Source of the DNA: Candidatus Gastranaerophilales bacterium
Lineage (GTDB): Bacteria; Cyanobacteriota; Vampirovibrionia; Gastranaerophilales; Gastranaerophilaceae
Assembly (NCBI GenBank): GCA_944325895.1
Contig: CALVCA010000016.1
Span: 1-32,456 of the forward strand
Direction: 5' to 3'
Length of the DNA stretch: 32,456 bases
Both the position numbers and the translations under genes were made by a program. The number at the start of each line of letters is the position of its first letter. Position 1 is the first letter of the stretch. Below are positions 17,059 through 25,576 of the stretch, in pieces. The notes under the pieces were generated by a model. That model was not told the DNA's origin. It did no database searches and was given only the letters and a program-made list of their open reading frames with translations.

Positions 17059-17093
17059 ATTTATATAATACACGTAAAAAAATTTTTTTCCTA

Positions 17094-17504
17094 TTATTTA
17101 ACAAAAAATTGTGAAGCACATAAAGTCTTTGTCGGATTATCTTTTGAATATACTTTCATAATATATGCTCCCGGCTCAGATATCACAACATAATCATCGT
17201 AATAATACATTTGATCATCTTTTAAATACGCTGAATAACTCCAATACAATTTGTAGCCAAACCGTGCATATGCATTGTCTTTTTTAATAACTTGAATATC
17301 TATTGAACGGGTTAAAATCTTTTTAGGAATCAAAATAAGATAATAAATACGTTGATTAGCTTGGAATTCATTAGAAAAATCCATAATATTTTCTGCAGTT
17401 ATTTTATTTTGATTAAACAATATTGCAGCTTTTTCTTTCGAACAAGCACAGCACAAAAGAGTTAAACTTAAAAAAATTAATATGTTTATAAAAATTTTCT
17501 TCAT
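17094..17504 (-). CDS. Small lipoprotein (136 aa)
   Basis: The N-terminus MKKIFINILIFLSLTLLCCA, then C, is a classic lipoprotein signal with lipobox LCCAC. The mature part (about 116 residues) is rich in Tyr and Lys, with beta-like stretches ending in AYIMKVYSKDNPTKTLCASQ. This would suit a small beta-sandwich on the outer face of the membrane, but I recognise no family. It overlaps the upstream TPR gene by four bases (ATGA), so it is translationally coupled to it and probably works with that exported TPR protein. Confidence 0.75.
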   Translation of the reverse strand: MKKIFINILIFLSLTLLCCACSKEKAAILFNQNKITAENIMDFSNEFQANQRIYYLILIPKKILTRSIDIQVIKKDNAYARFGYKLYWSYSAYLKDDQMYYYDDYVVISEPGAYIMKVYSKDNPTKTLCASQFFVK

Positions 17505-19519
17505 TTTTCCAAACTTTTAATTCTGTCTTGAACTTGAGAAACATTAGCTAAATCTTTGTTGTATTGCAAAAACAATTTATAATTTTTTAAAGCTTCTGTT
17601 TTATTTTTTTCAGTTTCAGCAGCAATAGCTAAAGCATAATACGCATAAGCATATTGGGGATCTGCTTCAATAACCCTGTTGAATGAATTCTTTGCTTCCG
17701 TAATATTATTCTCATTTGCATAAACCAAACCTAAATTAAACCAACCGTCTGTATAATCAGGTTTTACGACAATTGATCTTTTATAAAATTCTGCCGCATT
17801 TTTATTATCATTTTTTAATTTATAAATATTACCCATTTTCAACAAAGTAACTTCATCACTCGGATTTATATCCAACGCACTTTGATAATTTTTCAAAGCT
17901 TCTTCATAATCTTTTTTTCTGTAATTTTCATCCCCTAATAAAATTAAATCTTTATTCTTCTTCAACAAATCAGGATTATTATTAACCAACTGCCCGTCAT
18001 CTGACAACGAAATTTCAGGCAAATCATCCGCAACTTCCGTATTTTGATTATACAAAGCAGCTATAAATTCACCGTACTCATTACTGTATAAAGTTTTTTC
18101 GGGATTCAAGGCAATAGCTTTTTCATACATTTCACCGGCTTTTTCATTTATTTCTAACCCCCGGTATGCTTTTGCTAAGCCGTAATATGCATAATCATTT
18201 GCACTATCTTTTGTTATCGCTTTTTGGAAATATTCTACTGATTTTGAATAATTATTTGCATTCAAATAAACAAAACCTTCAGATATAATCGCCTTAATTA
18301 AATTAGTTTCTACAGTAGGATTATCTTTTACGGCAAGGACTTCCTCGTATAAAATAATTGCGTCCTCAAACCTATCTAAAGCATGCAATGCAATAGCTTT
18401 GTTTGTTTTAGTATCAATATCATCAGGTTCAACTTTTAAAATTTCATCATAATATTTTAAAGCCTGTATATAATTTTTCTTTTGATGATAACAAGATGCC
18501 AAATCTTTCTTTACATCCAAATCATCCGGTTTAATCGTCAACGTTTTTTCATAATTTTCTATTGCCAAGTCCAAATTATTCATACGCTTATAGACAATAG
18601 CACTATTTTTATAGGCCCTGATATCATTAGGATAATTTGCTATATATATTTTATATTGTTCCAAAGCTTCAGGATTTTTCTTCATATCTGCCAAAAGATT
18701 TGCATAATCCAGTCTTATTGAATGTAAATTTGGAAGTTGTTTAAATACAATATTATACTGTTCCAATGCTAGATCATTATTTCCGAGTTCTTGATATGCC
18801 AGTGCTAAACTCACATGACAGGATGTATTTTCTGAATCATTTTCAATTGCTTTTTCTAAAATTTCAGCACCTTTTGCATATTCCCCAACTTTGACCAAAG
18901 CAATACCGTAATTTGCTAAATTTTTAAATTTTGAAGAATTTTTATTATAAAGAGTTGTATATTCTTTTACTGCTTTTTCAGGCATATTTAATGCCAAATA
19001 AGCCGCCGCCAAATTTTCACGAGCATCCCAATGCTGCGGATAAACCTCTAAAAATCTGCCGTAAGTAATAACCGCATTTTTATAATCACGCATTTGATAT
19101 TGAGCATTTGCAATATTTAAATAATTATATTTATACTCTGGAAAAATCTCCATAGCTTTGCTATAAGCCTGAAACGCTTCATTAAATTTCCCCTGAGTTT
19201 CGTAGATGCTTCCCACACTGATATATATAAAAGCATCGTCAGGTTTCAATTCTATAGCTTTTTGATAAGCTTCCAATGCTTTATCATAATCACCTATATC
19301 AGAATATATACCGGCTAATTTAGTATACAAAAGACTGTCATTACCTTCCATACTTATAGCCTGTTTTAATTTTTCAATCGCATCAGGTATATTGTTTTGG
19401 TATTCAGCAGAACAGGCCTGTTGATATAATGCATTAACTTCTGCAGACATATACGCTTGTGCAGACATTACACTAAAAGATATTGCTACTATGAAAGATA
19501 TTAAAAAACGTCTGTTAAT
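17501..19519 (-). CDS. Exported TPR-repeat protein, probable AUU start
   Basis: A 655-residue array of tetratricopeptide repeats from the first ATG at 19468 (units such as DNSLLYTKLAGIYSDIGDYD and KALEAYQKAIELKPDDAFIY), more than ten in number. TPR arrays hold protein partners. From ATG 19468 no signal peptide is visible. The frame is open further upstream, however, to an ATT at 19519 that lies eight bases after GAGGAG (19528-19533). From there the protein starts (M)NRRFLISFIVAISFSVMSAQ, then A, a textbook signal peptide. An in-frame stop at 19532-19534 rules out a longer form. I infer an AUU start, as in E. coli infC, and export. It is coupled to the lipoprotein gene downstream. Confidence 0.8.
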   Translation of the reverse strand: MNRRFLISFIVAISFSVMSAQAYMSAEVNALYQQACSAEYQNNIPDAIEKLKQAISMEGNDSLLYTKLAGIYSDIGDYDKALEAYQKAIELKPDDAFIYISVGSIYETQGKFNEAFQAYSKAMEIFPEYKYNYLNIANAQYQMRDYKNAVITYGRFLEVYPQHWDARENLAAAYLALNMPEKAVKEYTTLYNKNSSKFKNLANYGIALVKVGEYAKGAEILEKAIENDSENTSCHVSLALAYQELGNNDLALEQYNIVFKQLPNLHSIRLDYANLLADMKKNPEALEQYKIYIANYPNDIRAYKNSAIVYKRMNNLDLAIENYEKTLTIKPDDLDVKKDLASCYHQKKNYIQALKYYDEILKVEPDDIDTKTNKAIALHALDRFEDAIILYEEVLAVKDNPTVETNLIKAIISEGFVYLNANNYSKSVEYFQKAITKDSANDYAYYGLAKAYRGLEINEKAGEMYEKAIALNPEKTLYSNEYGEFIAALYNQNTEVADDLPEISLSDDGQLVNNNPDLLKKNKDLILLGDENYRKKDYEEALKNYQSALDINPSDEVTLLKMGNIYKLKNDNKNAAEFYKRSIVVKPDYTDGWFNLGLVYANENNITEAKNSFNRVIEADPQYAYAYYALAIAAETEKNKTEALKNYKLFLQYNKDLANVSQVQDRIKSLEK

Positions 19520-19699
19520 TTTCGCTACTCCTCAATAATATTCTAACAAAAAATTATATTTGTGTAAAGTTATTAATTATTTTTGAAGAATAATTTTCAG
19601 CCAAAAATCTTTACAAAATTTTACATATTTTTTTCAATAATTAAGCAAAATTTAATTTTTAGCCGTTTTAGACCACTAGAAAAAAATATTATTTTATGG

Positions 19700-19734
19700 T
19701 ATAATGCAAACGAAAAGTTATAATTTAACTTTAA
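19700..19734 (+). promoter_or_regulatory. Two -10 boxes and a palindrome upstream of the 52-aa gene
   Basis: TGG-TATAAT (box at 19700-19705) and a second TATAAT (19719-19724). The second sits inside a palindrome, AAAGTTA-taatt-TAACTTT (19716-19734), which may be an operator. An AAGGAG ribosome site follows. Confidence 0.5.
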
Positions 19735-19753
19735 GAAAAAGGAGAAGGATTCT

Positions 19754-19912
19754 ATGACAACGCTTGTGACAAAAAAGAAAGAGAAAAAAGTCAAATCCAA
19801 ATTCAACGATGAGTTCGAAAATTACCTGAAAGCTCAATGCCTGAAAACAACATTTAACGGAGTTGAATTGGAAACATTCTCATGGTACAAGAAAGTCTTA
19901 GGACTTGCTTAA
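19754..19912 (+). CDS. Small basic protein of 52 residues
   Basis: A short gene with all the signs of expression: strong promoter boxes, AAAAAGGAGAAGG before ATG 19754, and an intrinsic terminator 16 bases after the stop. The N-terminal third is very lysine-rich (TKKKEKKVKSK). The rest (FNDEFENYLKAQCLKTTFNG, then VELETFSWYKKVLGLA) looks like a compact helical unit with one Cys. No family is recognised. The basic tail suggests nucleic-acid or ribosome contact, but that is only inference. Confidence 0.7.
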   Translation: MTTLVTKKKEKKVKSKFNDEFENYLKAQCLKTTFNGVELETFSWYKKVLGLA

Positions 19913-19927
19913 AAAGAAAAATTAAAA

Positions 19928-19957
19928 AATCGGCTGTCATCGAAAGCCGATTTTTTT
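19928..19957. terminator. Bidirectional intrinsic terminator
   Basis: Stem AATCGGCT/AGCCGATT (19928-19935 with 19945-19952), with A and T runs on both sides. It ends the 52-aa gene on the plus strand and the TPR gene 19956-21707 on the minus strand. Confidence 0.85.
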
Positions 19958-21707
19958 ATGACAATTTTCTAATAAGCTCATGAGCTTCTTCGCAATCGGG
20001 GAAAATTTCGACAGCCTTTTCCAGCAGCGACAAAGCCGCATTATTATCATTTAATTTTTCCCAGCATTTAGCACTGTTTAAAAGTAAATTAATATTCATA
20101 GGATTTGTTTTAAGCAAATTATTGAAAATATTATTTGCCTGTTCAAAGTTTTTTAGCTCAAAATAACACAGTCCTAAAAGATTTTCGCAATCAACAGTCG
20201 GTTCTTTTTCAAATGATTTTATCAAATACATTTTAGCATCTTCATAGTCATCTGATAAAAATCTGATTTTACCGGCAATAAATAAGAAAAATGGCTGATC
20301 ATTGGCAAACTTTAAAGCACGATCAATTTGTTCTTTTGCTTTATCTAAATTTTTAAGCTGAATTTTATTTAAAGCGGAAAATGCCAGTGCATTCGGATTG
20401 TCAGGTTCGATTGCCAAAGCGTTTTGATACATTTCATCAGCTTCTTTAAATTGAGTTGTTGCATGAAGATAATTTGCATACTCAAAAAGAATTGAAAAAT
20501 CATCAGGAGCTATTTGGTAAGCTTTTTCAAATTCATCTTTTGCGTAATCAAAAAGGCGTTTTGTCAGATATATAACACCCAAATCCTTATGAGCCATGGC
20601 ATAGTCAGCTTTTAACTCAATTACCTTTTTTAGAATTTTTTCAGCTTTGTCAAAGTCATTTGTCTTAATACAAATATGAGCAAATTCATAATGTATTTCA
20701 AAAGAAACATTTCCTAACTTTAAAATCCTTTCATAAACCTCTTTTGCCCGCATTGGCTGATCAATTTTTAAATACAAATTTGCTAACTTTTGAGCCATTT
20801 TTACGGATTTAGGGTTAAGCATAACAAGGTTGGAAAGAATATTAACAGCCTTTTCAAATTCACCGGTCAATTCATAACAACACACCAAATTATATTGAAA
20901 ATTATGTTTTTCGGGATAATGCACTATTAAATACTTATAATGTTCTATTGCGGAAGTAATATTGCCTGATTTAACTTCAGAAAGAGCAAGTGCAACCATG
21001 TAACTATCCAGCGGTTCTTTTTCATAAGCCTTTAAAAAATAGTCACAAGCTTCTTTATGTTTATTTTGAATTTGTAAAATTGAACCTATGTTAAAATAAG
21101 TCACAGAACTTTCAGGATTTAGTTCACAAGCTTTCAAATAATTTTCATAAGCTTTTTCCAAATTACCTATTGTGACATAAGATGTTCCTAAATTATTATA
21201 AAGTTGAGCATGCTGAGGGTTAAGCTCAAGAGCTTTTTCCAAATAATATAAACTCTCCTCAAACTTTTTAATGGACATACAAGCCGTACCAATTATATAG
21301 TAGACAGAATAATCATCCTGAACAAATTGTAAAGCTTTTTTGCCTAATTCAATTGCCTTTTCGGCATCATTATCTTTCATGTATATAACGCAGAGATCTT
21401 TGTAAGCCTCAACATATTCATTACGCAATTCAATAACTCTTAAATAAGCACTTTTAGCATGCAGCAAATCATTCAAATTATCATAACAACCGGCGAGATA
21501 AAACCAGCTGGAAGCATCATCCGGCAAATATTTAACAACCGTTTCAAAAACACTTTTCCCTTTATCAAATTTTTGCAAATTAACATAACAAAGTCCGAGC
21601 AGCTTTAAGGCATCCAAATTTTTCTCGTCTGTTTCTAAAATTTTTTCCAATTCAAGTTCAGCTTGTTTAAAATTTTTATCGGCAATTAAATTATTAATCT
21701 CTTCCAT
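19956..21707 (-). CDS. Cytoplasmic TPR-repeat protein (583 aa)
   Basis: An almost uninterrupted array of tetratricopeptide repeats (for example AQLYNNLGTSYVTIGNLEKA, AYENYLKACELNPES). It has no signal peptide when started at ATG 21707 (MEEINNLIADKNFKQAELEL). The frame is open to 21806, but those extra residues would run across the promoter and into the opposing mnmE gene. A TATAAT box ends exactly six bases before ATG 21707, so a leaderless mRNA is likely. The role is scaffold or partner binding; no catalytic domain is present. It is divergent from mnmE. Confidence 0.8.
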   Translation of the reverse strand: MEEINNLIADKNFKQAELELEKILETDEKNLDALKLLGLCYVNLQKFDKGKSVFETVVKYLPDDASSWFYLAGCYDNLNDLLHAKSAYLRVIELRNEYVEAYKDLCVIYMKDNDAEKAIELGKKALQFVQDDYSVYYIIGTACMSIKKFEESLYYLEKALELNPQHAQLYNNLGTSYVTIGNLEKAYENYLKACELNPESSVTYFNIGSILQIQNKHKEACDYFLKAYEKEPLDSYMVALALSEVKSGNITSAIEHYKYLIVHYPEKHNFQYNLVCCYELTGEFEKAVNILSNLVMLNPKSVKMAQKLANLYLKIDQPMRAKEVYERILKLGNVSFEIHYEFAHICIKTNDFDKAEKILKKVIELKADYAMAHKDLGVIYLTKRLFDYAKDEFEKAYQIAPDDFSILFEYANYLHATTQFKEADEMYQNALAIEPDNPNALAFSALNKIQLKNLDKAKEQIDRALKFANDQPFFLFIAGKIRFLSDDYEDAKMYLIKSFEKEPTVDCENLLGLCYFELKNFEQANNIFNNLLKTNPMNINLLLNSAKCWEKLNDNNAALSLLEKAVEIFPDCEEAHELIRKLS

Positions 21708-21713
21708 AAGATT

Positions 21714-21744
21714 ATTATACATTAAAAGTTTTTTAATGTATAAT
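21714..21744. promoter_or_regulatory. Mirror-symmetric divergent promoter
   Basis: A 14-bp inverted repeat with a three-base centre. The minus-strand TATAAT (21719-21714) and plus-strand TATAAT (21739-21744) form its two ends, joined by the arms TACATTAAAA/TTTTAATGTA. Each box ends six bases before its own ATG (21707 minus, 21751 plus). The symmetric DNA could also be an operator. Confidence 0.65.
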
Positions 21745-21750
21745 CCAAAT

Positions 21751-23088
21751 ATGAATATAACACAAGAATTTGAAACAATTGCAGCAATCGCAACGCCAAT
21801 AGGCACCGGTGGAGTAGGTGTAATAAGGATTTCCGGCAGCGAGTGTTATGACATTATAAAAAAAATATTTCCTCAAAATAATCTTATAGCCGGTAAAATT
21901 TCACATGGATGGATAGAAAATAACGGTACAAAAATTGATGAAGTAATAATTTTACCGTTCAAAGCACCTTTTAGCTATACCGGAGAGGATGTAATAGAAA
22001 TCCAATGTCATGGCGGGATAAATGTTGTCAGAAATATATTGGATTTAGTTTTACAAAATGGAGCAAGACTTGCCGAAAGAGGAGAATTTACAAAACGAGC
22101 TTTTTTAAACCAAAAATTAGATCTTGCACAAGCTGAAGCAGTAGCAGATTTGATACATGCAAAAACACAAAAATTCGCAATCAAATCAGCTAAAAATCTT
22201 TACGGAGTTCTTAGCCAAAAAACAAATGAAATCAAACGTATAATATCTGAAATTTTAGCAAAAATAATTGCGGGCATTGATTTTTCAGATGATGTAAAAG
22301 AACCTGATTATGATTATCTTAAAGAACAAATAAACAATGCTTTAAAAACAATTGAAGAAATTATTTCTTGTGCAAAAGCATCAAATATATTAAGACAAGG
22401 AATAAAAGTTGCAATACTCGGTAAACCTAATGTCGGGAAATCTTCACTTTTTAATAAACTATTAAATATGGAAAGAGCCATCGTAACTGATATTGCAGGT
22501 ACCACAAGAGATGTTTTAAAAGAAACATTAGATATGGGTGTTTCAGTAACATTAATTGATACAGCAGGAATCAGAAATTCAAACGACACCGACAAAGTAG
22601 AAGAAATCGGTATTGAATATTCTAAACAATCAGCACAGGAAGCTGACTTAATCTTATTTTTGTATAATGCACAATCAGGAATGAATGATGAAGATAAAGC
22701 TATATATGAATTAATCAAAGATAAGCCACATTTAATAATAGCCAACAAATGTGACTTAATAAAAGAACATACAGACAACAACTGTTTATATATATCCACC
22801 CTCACGAGCGAAGGTTTGGATGAATTAAAACAGCAAATGGAAAATATAATACACAACTTTTCAAACGAAGATACAGAATTCATAACCAATAAACGCCAGC
22901 AAGACTGCCTTTTCAGATGTAAAAAAAGTTTATTGAATGCACTTGACGGAGTAAATAATAAAGTATTACAAGATTTGATATCAATAGACGTAAAAGAGGC
23001 ACTCATGTGCTTAAACGAATTAACGGGCGAAAACATTACGGACGAAATTTTAGCCGACATTTTTGACAATTTTTGTATAGGTAAATAA
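21751..23088 (+). CDS. mnmE: tRNA modification GTPase MnmE
   Basis: MnmE works with MnmG to build the 5-aminomethyl or carboxymethylaminomethyl group on wobble U34 of certain tRNAs. The 445-residue protein has the N-terminal folate-binding domain (TIAAIATPIGTGGVGVIRIS), a helical domain, an inserted G domain (GKPNVGKSSLFN, DIAGTTRDV, DTAGIR, NKCD) and the essential C-terminal CIGK. ATG 21751 is used; the longer frame from 21736 starts inside the -10 box. hydF follows two bases after the stop. Confidence 0.96.
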   Translation: MNITQEFETIAAIATPIGTGGVGVIRISGSECYDIIKKIFPQNNLIAGKISHGWIENNGTKIDEVIILPFKAPFSYTGEDVIEIQCHGGINVVRNILDLVLQNGARLAERGEFTKRAFLNQKLDLAQAEAVADLIHAKTQKFAIKSAKNLYGVLSQKTNEIKRIISEILAKIIAGIDFSDDVKEPDYDYLKEQINNALKTIEEIISCAKASNILRQGIKVAILGKPNVGKSSLFNKLLNMERAIVTDIAGTTRDVLKETLDMGVSVTLIDTAGIRNSNDTDKVEEIGIEYSKQSAQEADLILFLYNAQSGMNDEDKAIYELIKDKPHLIIANKCDLIKEHTDNNCLYISTLTSEGLDELKQQMENIIHNFSNEDTEFITNKRQQDCLFRCKKSLLNALDGVNNKVLQDLISIDVKEALMCLNELTGENITDEILADIFDNFCIGK

Positions 23089-23090
23089 AT

Positions 23091-24317
23091 ATGAAAACTC
23101 TAAAATCAATGAGATTACATATTGGAATATTTGGCGGGACAAACGTCGGAAAATCATCTATTTTAAACAGAATTGCAAATCAAGACATTTCAATAGTTTC
23201 TGATATTGCCGGTACAACTACTGACGTTGTCGAAAAATCAATGGAACTTTTGCCTGTAGGCCCTGTAACTTTTTTAGACACAGCGGGGGTTAATGATAAA
23301 ACCGACTTGGCAGGCAAACGGATTGAAAAAACAGTAAAAATTCTTAACCGTACAGATATTGCTGTTATTGTATGCGACTACAACGGAATTGATAAAGAAG
23401 AAAAAGATTTAATAAAAAAGTTAACAGAGCTAAAAATTCCATACTTTGTTGTGATAAATAAAAATGATGAACAAAAAATTTCTCAATCCGAATATGAAAA
23501 AATTATAAATTTCACGGGCGGCAATATTAAAATCATTATAACTTCAGCTAAAAATGATAAAGAATTGGTATTTAAATTTAAAGAAACATTGATAAAACTT
23601 TTACCTGAAGATTATATAAATCCGCCTAAAATTGTCGGTGATTTAATTCCTGAAAAAAGCACGGTAATTTTGGTTGTACCTATTGATAAAGAAGCTCCGA
23701 AAGGAAGGCTTATACTGCCGCAGGTACAAACAATAAGAGATTTACTTGATAATAATTGCATAGTAAATGTTTTAAAAGAAACCGAGCTTAAAGAAGCTTT
23801 AAACAATTTGAATAAGAAACCTGATTTAGTAATAACAGACTCACAAGCATTCAAAAAAGTTGCCGAAATTGTACCGCAGGATATACCTTTAACTTCTTTT
23901 TCCATTTTATTTGCGAGATTAAAAGGTGACATAAAAGAATTTGTAAACGGTGCAAATGCAATTGAAAGATTAAGGGACGGTGACAAAATTCTAATACTTG
24001 AAAGCTGTACACATCACGCAATAGAAGATGATATAGGCAGAGTAAAAATTCCGAATCTTTTAAAACAAAAAACCGGAAAAAATTTGATTATAGAAAATTA
24101 TGCAGGTCATGATTTCCCGAACATCGAAAAATACAGCTTAATAATCCACTGCGGGGCATGTATGACAAACCGACGTGAAGTTTTATCAAGAATTTTGACA
24201 GCCAATAATTTAAAAATTCCTATAACAAACTATGGCATAGCAATATCATACTGTTTAGGGATCTTACCGAGAGCAATTGAAATATTTAAAGATATACTAA
24301 ATCTTGACAAAATTTGA
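23091..24317 (+). CDS. hydF: [FeFe]-hydrogenase maturation GTPase HydF
   Basis: HydF is the scaffold on which HydE and HydG assemble the 2Fe subcluster before transfer to HydA. The 408-residue protein has an N-terminal GTPase (GGTNVGKSS at about 15-23, DIAGTTTD, DTAGV, NKND). Its C-terminal Fe-S ligands fit the family pattern C-x-H...H-C-x-x-C: C306-T-H308 in ESCTHH and H353-C354-G-A-C357. The presence of hydF predicts HydE, HydG and an [FeFe] hydrogenase elsewhere in the genome, hence a fermentative anaerobe. It lies two bases after mnmE, so the two are probably co-transcribed. The promoter of the next leader overlaps its last codons. Confidence 0.95.
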   Translation: MKTLKSMRLHIGIFGGTNVGKSSILNRIANQDISIVSDIAGTTTDVVEKSMELLPVGPVTFLDTAGVNDKTDLAGKRIEKTVKILNRTDIAVIVCDYNGIDKEEKDLIKKLTELKIPYFVVINKNDEQKISQSEYEKIINFTGGNIKIIITSAKNDKELVFKFKETLIKLLPEDYINPPKIVGDLIPEKSTVILVVPIDKEAPKGRLILPQVQTIRDLLDNNCIVNVLKETELKEALNNLNKKPDLVITDSQAFKKVAEIVPQDIPLTSFSILFARLKGDIKEFVNGANAIERLRDGDKILILESCTHHAIEDDIGRVKIPNLLKQKTGKNLIIENYAGHDFPNIEKYSLIIHCGACMTNRREVLSRILTANNLKIPITNYGIAISYCLGILPRAIEIFKDILNLDKI

Positions 24318-24332
24318 GAAATAATATTTAAT
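24304..24332 (+). promoter_or_regulatory. Promoter of the prepilin 2 leader
   Basis: TTGACA (24304-24309) and TTTAAT (24327-24332) at 17-base spacing, overlapping the end of hydF. The same pair with the same spacing precedes the leader at 32350. Confidence 0.6.
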
Positions 24333-24353
24333 TAAGAAAAAAGGAGTTAAGAG

Positions 24354-25537
24354 ATGAAAACTATTGAAATAAAAGCGGGTAAGATAGTCGCCCTCCCCCT
24401 GCAACGTGCTTAATTAGAACCTTTCGGGCTGTTTTTGGAAGTTTATTCCACGCTGCTCGTCATTCTGAGCGGAGCGGAGGTGCTACGCACGTAGACATAT
24501 TAGATTTTGCATTGTCTTCTACACGTCATTCTGAGCGGAGCGAAGAATCTTTTAATGAGATTCTTCGGGCTAAAGCCCTCAGAATGACGAATACAAATAT
24601 AACTACTTGTAAAGCGGCACACCATAACCACTTATTAACGAACTTATTACCTCATTCACTTATTCCCTCATTCCCTTCCACCCGTCATTCTGAGCGTAGC
24701 GGTGCTACGCACGTAGACACATTAGATTTTGCATTGTCTTCTACACGTCATTCTGAGCGTAGCGAAGAATCTCTTAATGAGATCCTTCGGCTGAAGCCTC
24801 AGGATGACGTATACCACCCAACCCCCAGAACATTTGACAAAAATCGTCGTGCCGCCTTCACACTCGCCGAGGTTCTTATCACCCTCGGAATTATCGGGGT
24901 CGTTGCCGCTTTGACTATTCCGACCGTTATTTCAAAAATTCAAAATATGGTGTATAAAACTGCATACAAAACCGCTTTCAGTGATTTAAATCAGGCATTT
25001 AAAATGCTTACCTATGAAGGAACTCAATTCCAAAAAATTGTTTATTTGAAAGATGAAAATGGTAACCCAAGACCCGGATATGCTCCTGCTTACGGTGAAA
25101 ATTTTAAGATTTTGGCACAATATTTTAAAGCTACTAAAACTTGTTTTGATCATAAACGTGGAGATTTATGCTGGAAATGTAAAGGCGGTGAACAGGCAAA
25201 TACAACATATACAGATAGCGAATGGAAAGGTACAAGAGAATGTACCGGAAACGCATATTCATTTGTTGATGCTCAAGGCAGAAATTGGGCAATGTATTCT
25301 AATAATGAACCGGTGTTTTTAGTAGATACAAACGGTTTTAAAGGCCCTAATCAACTCGGTAAAGACAGATTTCCATTTGCAATGGCTGCCAACAGTGAAA
25401 ACGAAAATTTTAATTCAAATGCTGCCCCTGACCACGTTGTTCCCGGCTCAAAAACCGATTACACCAATAAAGAACGCTGGTGTCCTTCCGGTGAATGCTA
25501 TTATATTTCATGGTTATTTGGAAGAAGCAGGTATTAA
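24354..25537 (+). CDS. Prepilin-like protein 2 with long leader; C-rich tract puts it OFF
   Basis: The mature part begins AAFTLAEVLITLGIIGVVAA, a pilin/pseudopilin N-terminus, and later has VDTNGFKGPNQLGKDRFPF, resembling the GspG calcium loop, plus several Cys. The only ATG with a good ribosome site (AAGGAG, seven bases) is 24354: MKTIEIKAGKIVA, then a C-rich tract (24391-24399, CCCTCCCCC). As written, it stops at TAA 24411. One added C joins it to the stop-free frame that runs from 24398 through all the leader repeats into the prepilin. Without this, the first possible start is a TTG at 24512 with no ribosome site. The nucleotides for FDxNRRAAFTLAEVLITLG nearly match those of prepilin 1, whereas the C-terminal parts differ. 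Confidence 0.75.
24391..24399 (+). repeat. C-rich tract in the prepilin 2 leader
   Basis: CCCTCCCCC directly after GTCG. It aligns with C9 in the copy at 32387-32395. The single T makes it less slippery than an uninterrupted run, so this copy may be partly locked. Confidence 0.7.
24458..24809 (+). repeat. Tandem palindromic repeat units in the prepilin 2 leader
   Basis: Two copies of a unit of about 130 bp (24458-24589 and 24683-24809). Each contains a cgtcattctgag half-site, a shared gctacgcacgtagaca segment, and a long hairpin (24524-24589 with 12-bp perfect terminal arms; 24746-24809 with one mismatch). They translate in the prepilin frame as RHSERS...ATHV and RHSERSEES and keep it open. 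The gctacgcacgtag part also occurs, on the other strand, in the prepilin 1 leader. Confidence 0.85.
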
Positions 25538-25576
25538 AATAAAAAATTTTTTAAATATGACAAAAGACCTCATACA

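Noticed and set aside
21708-21806. Longer N-terminus for the TPR protein 19956-21707
   Set aside because: It runs across the divergent promoter and into the mnmE coding sequence on the other strand, and the family does not need it.
22314-23069. 251-residue minus-strand open frame inside mnmE
   Set aside because: It lies wholly antisense to a well-supported gene, is rich in Ser, Leu and Phe as antisense frames are, and has no start signal.
24458-24809. CRISPR array
   Set aside because: Only two units, each palindromic and containing different inner parts, without uniform spacers or cas genes nearby.
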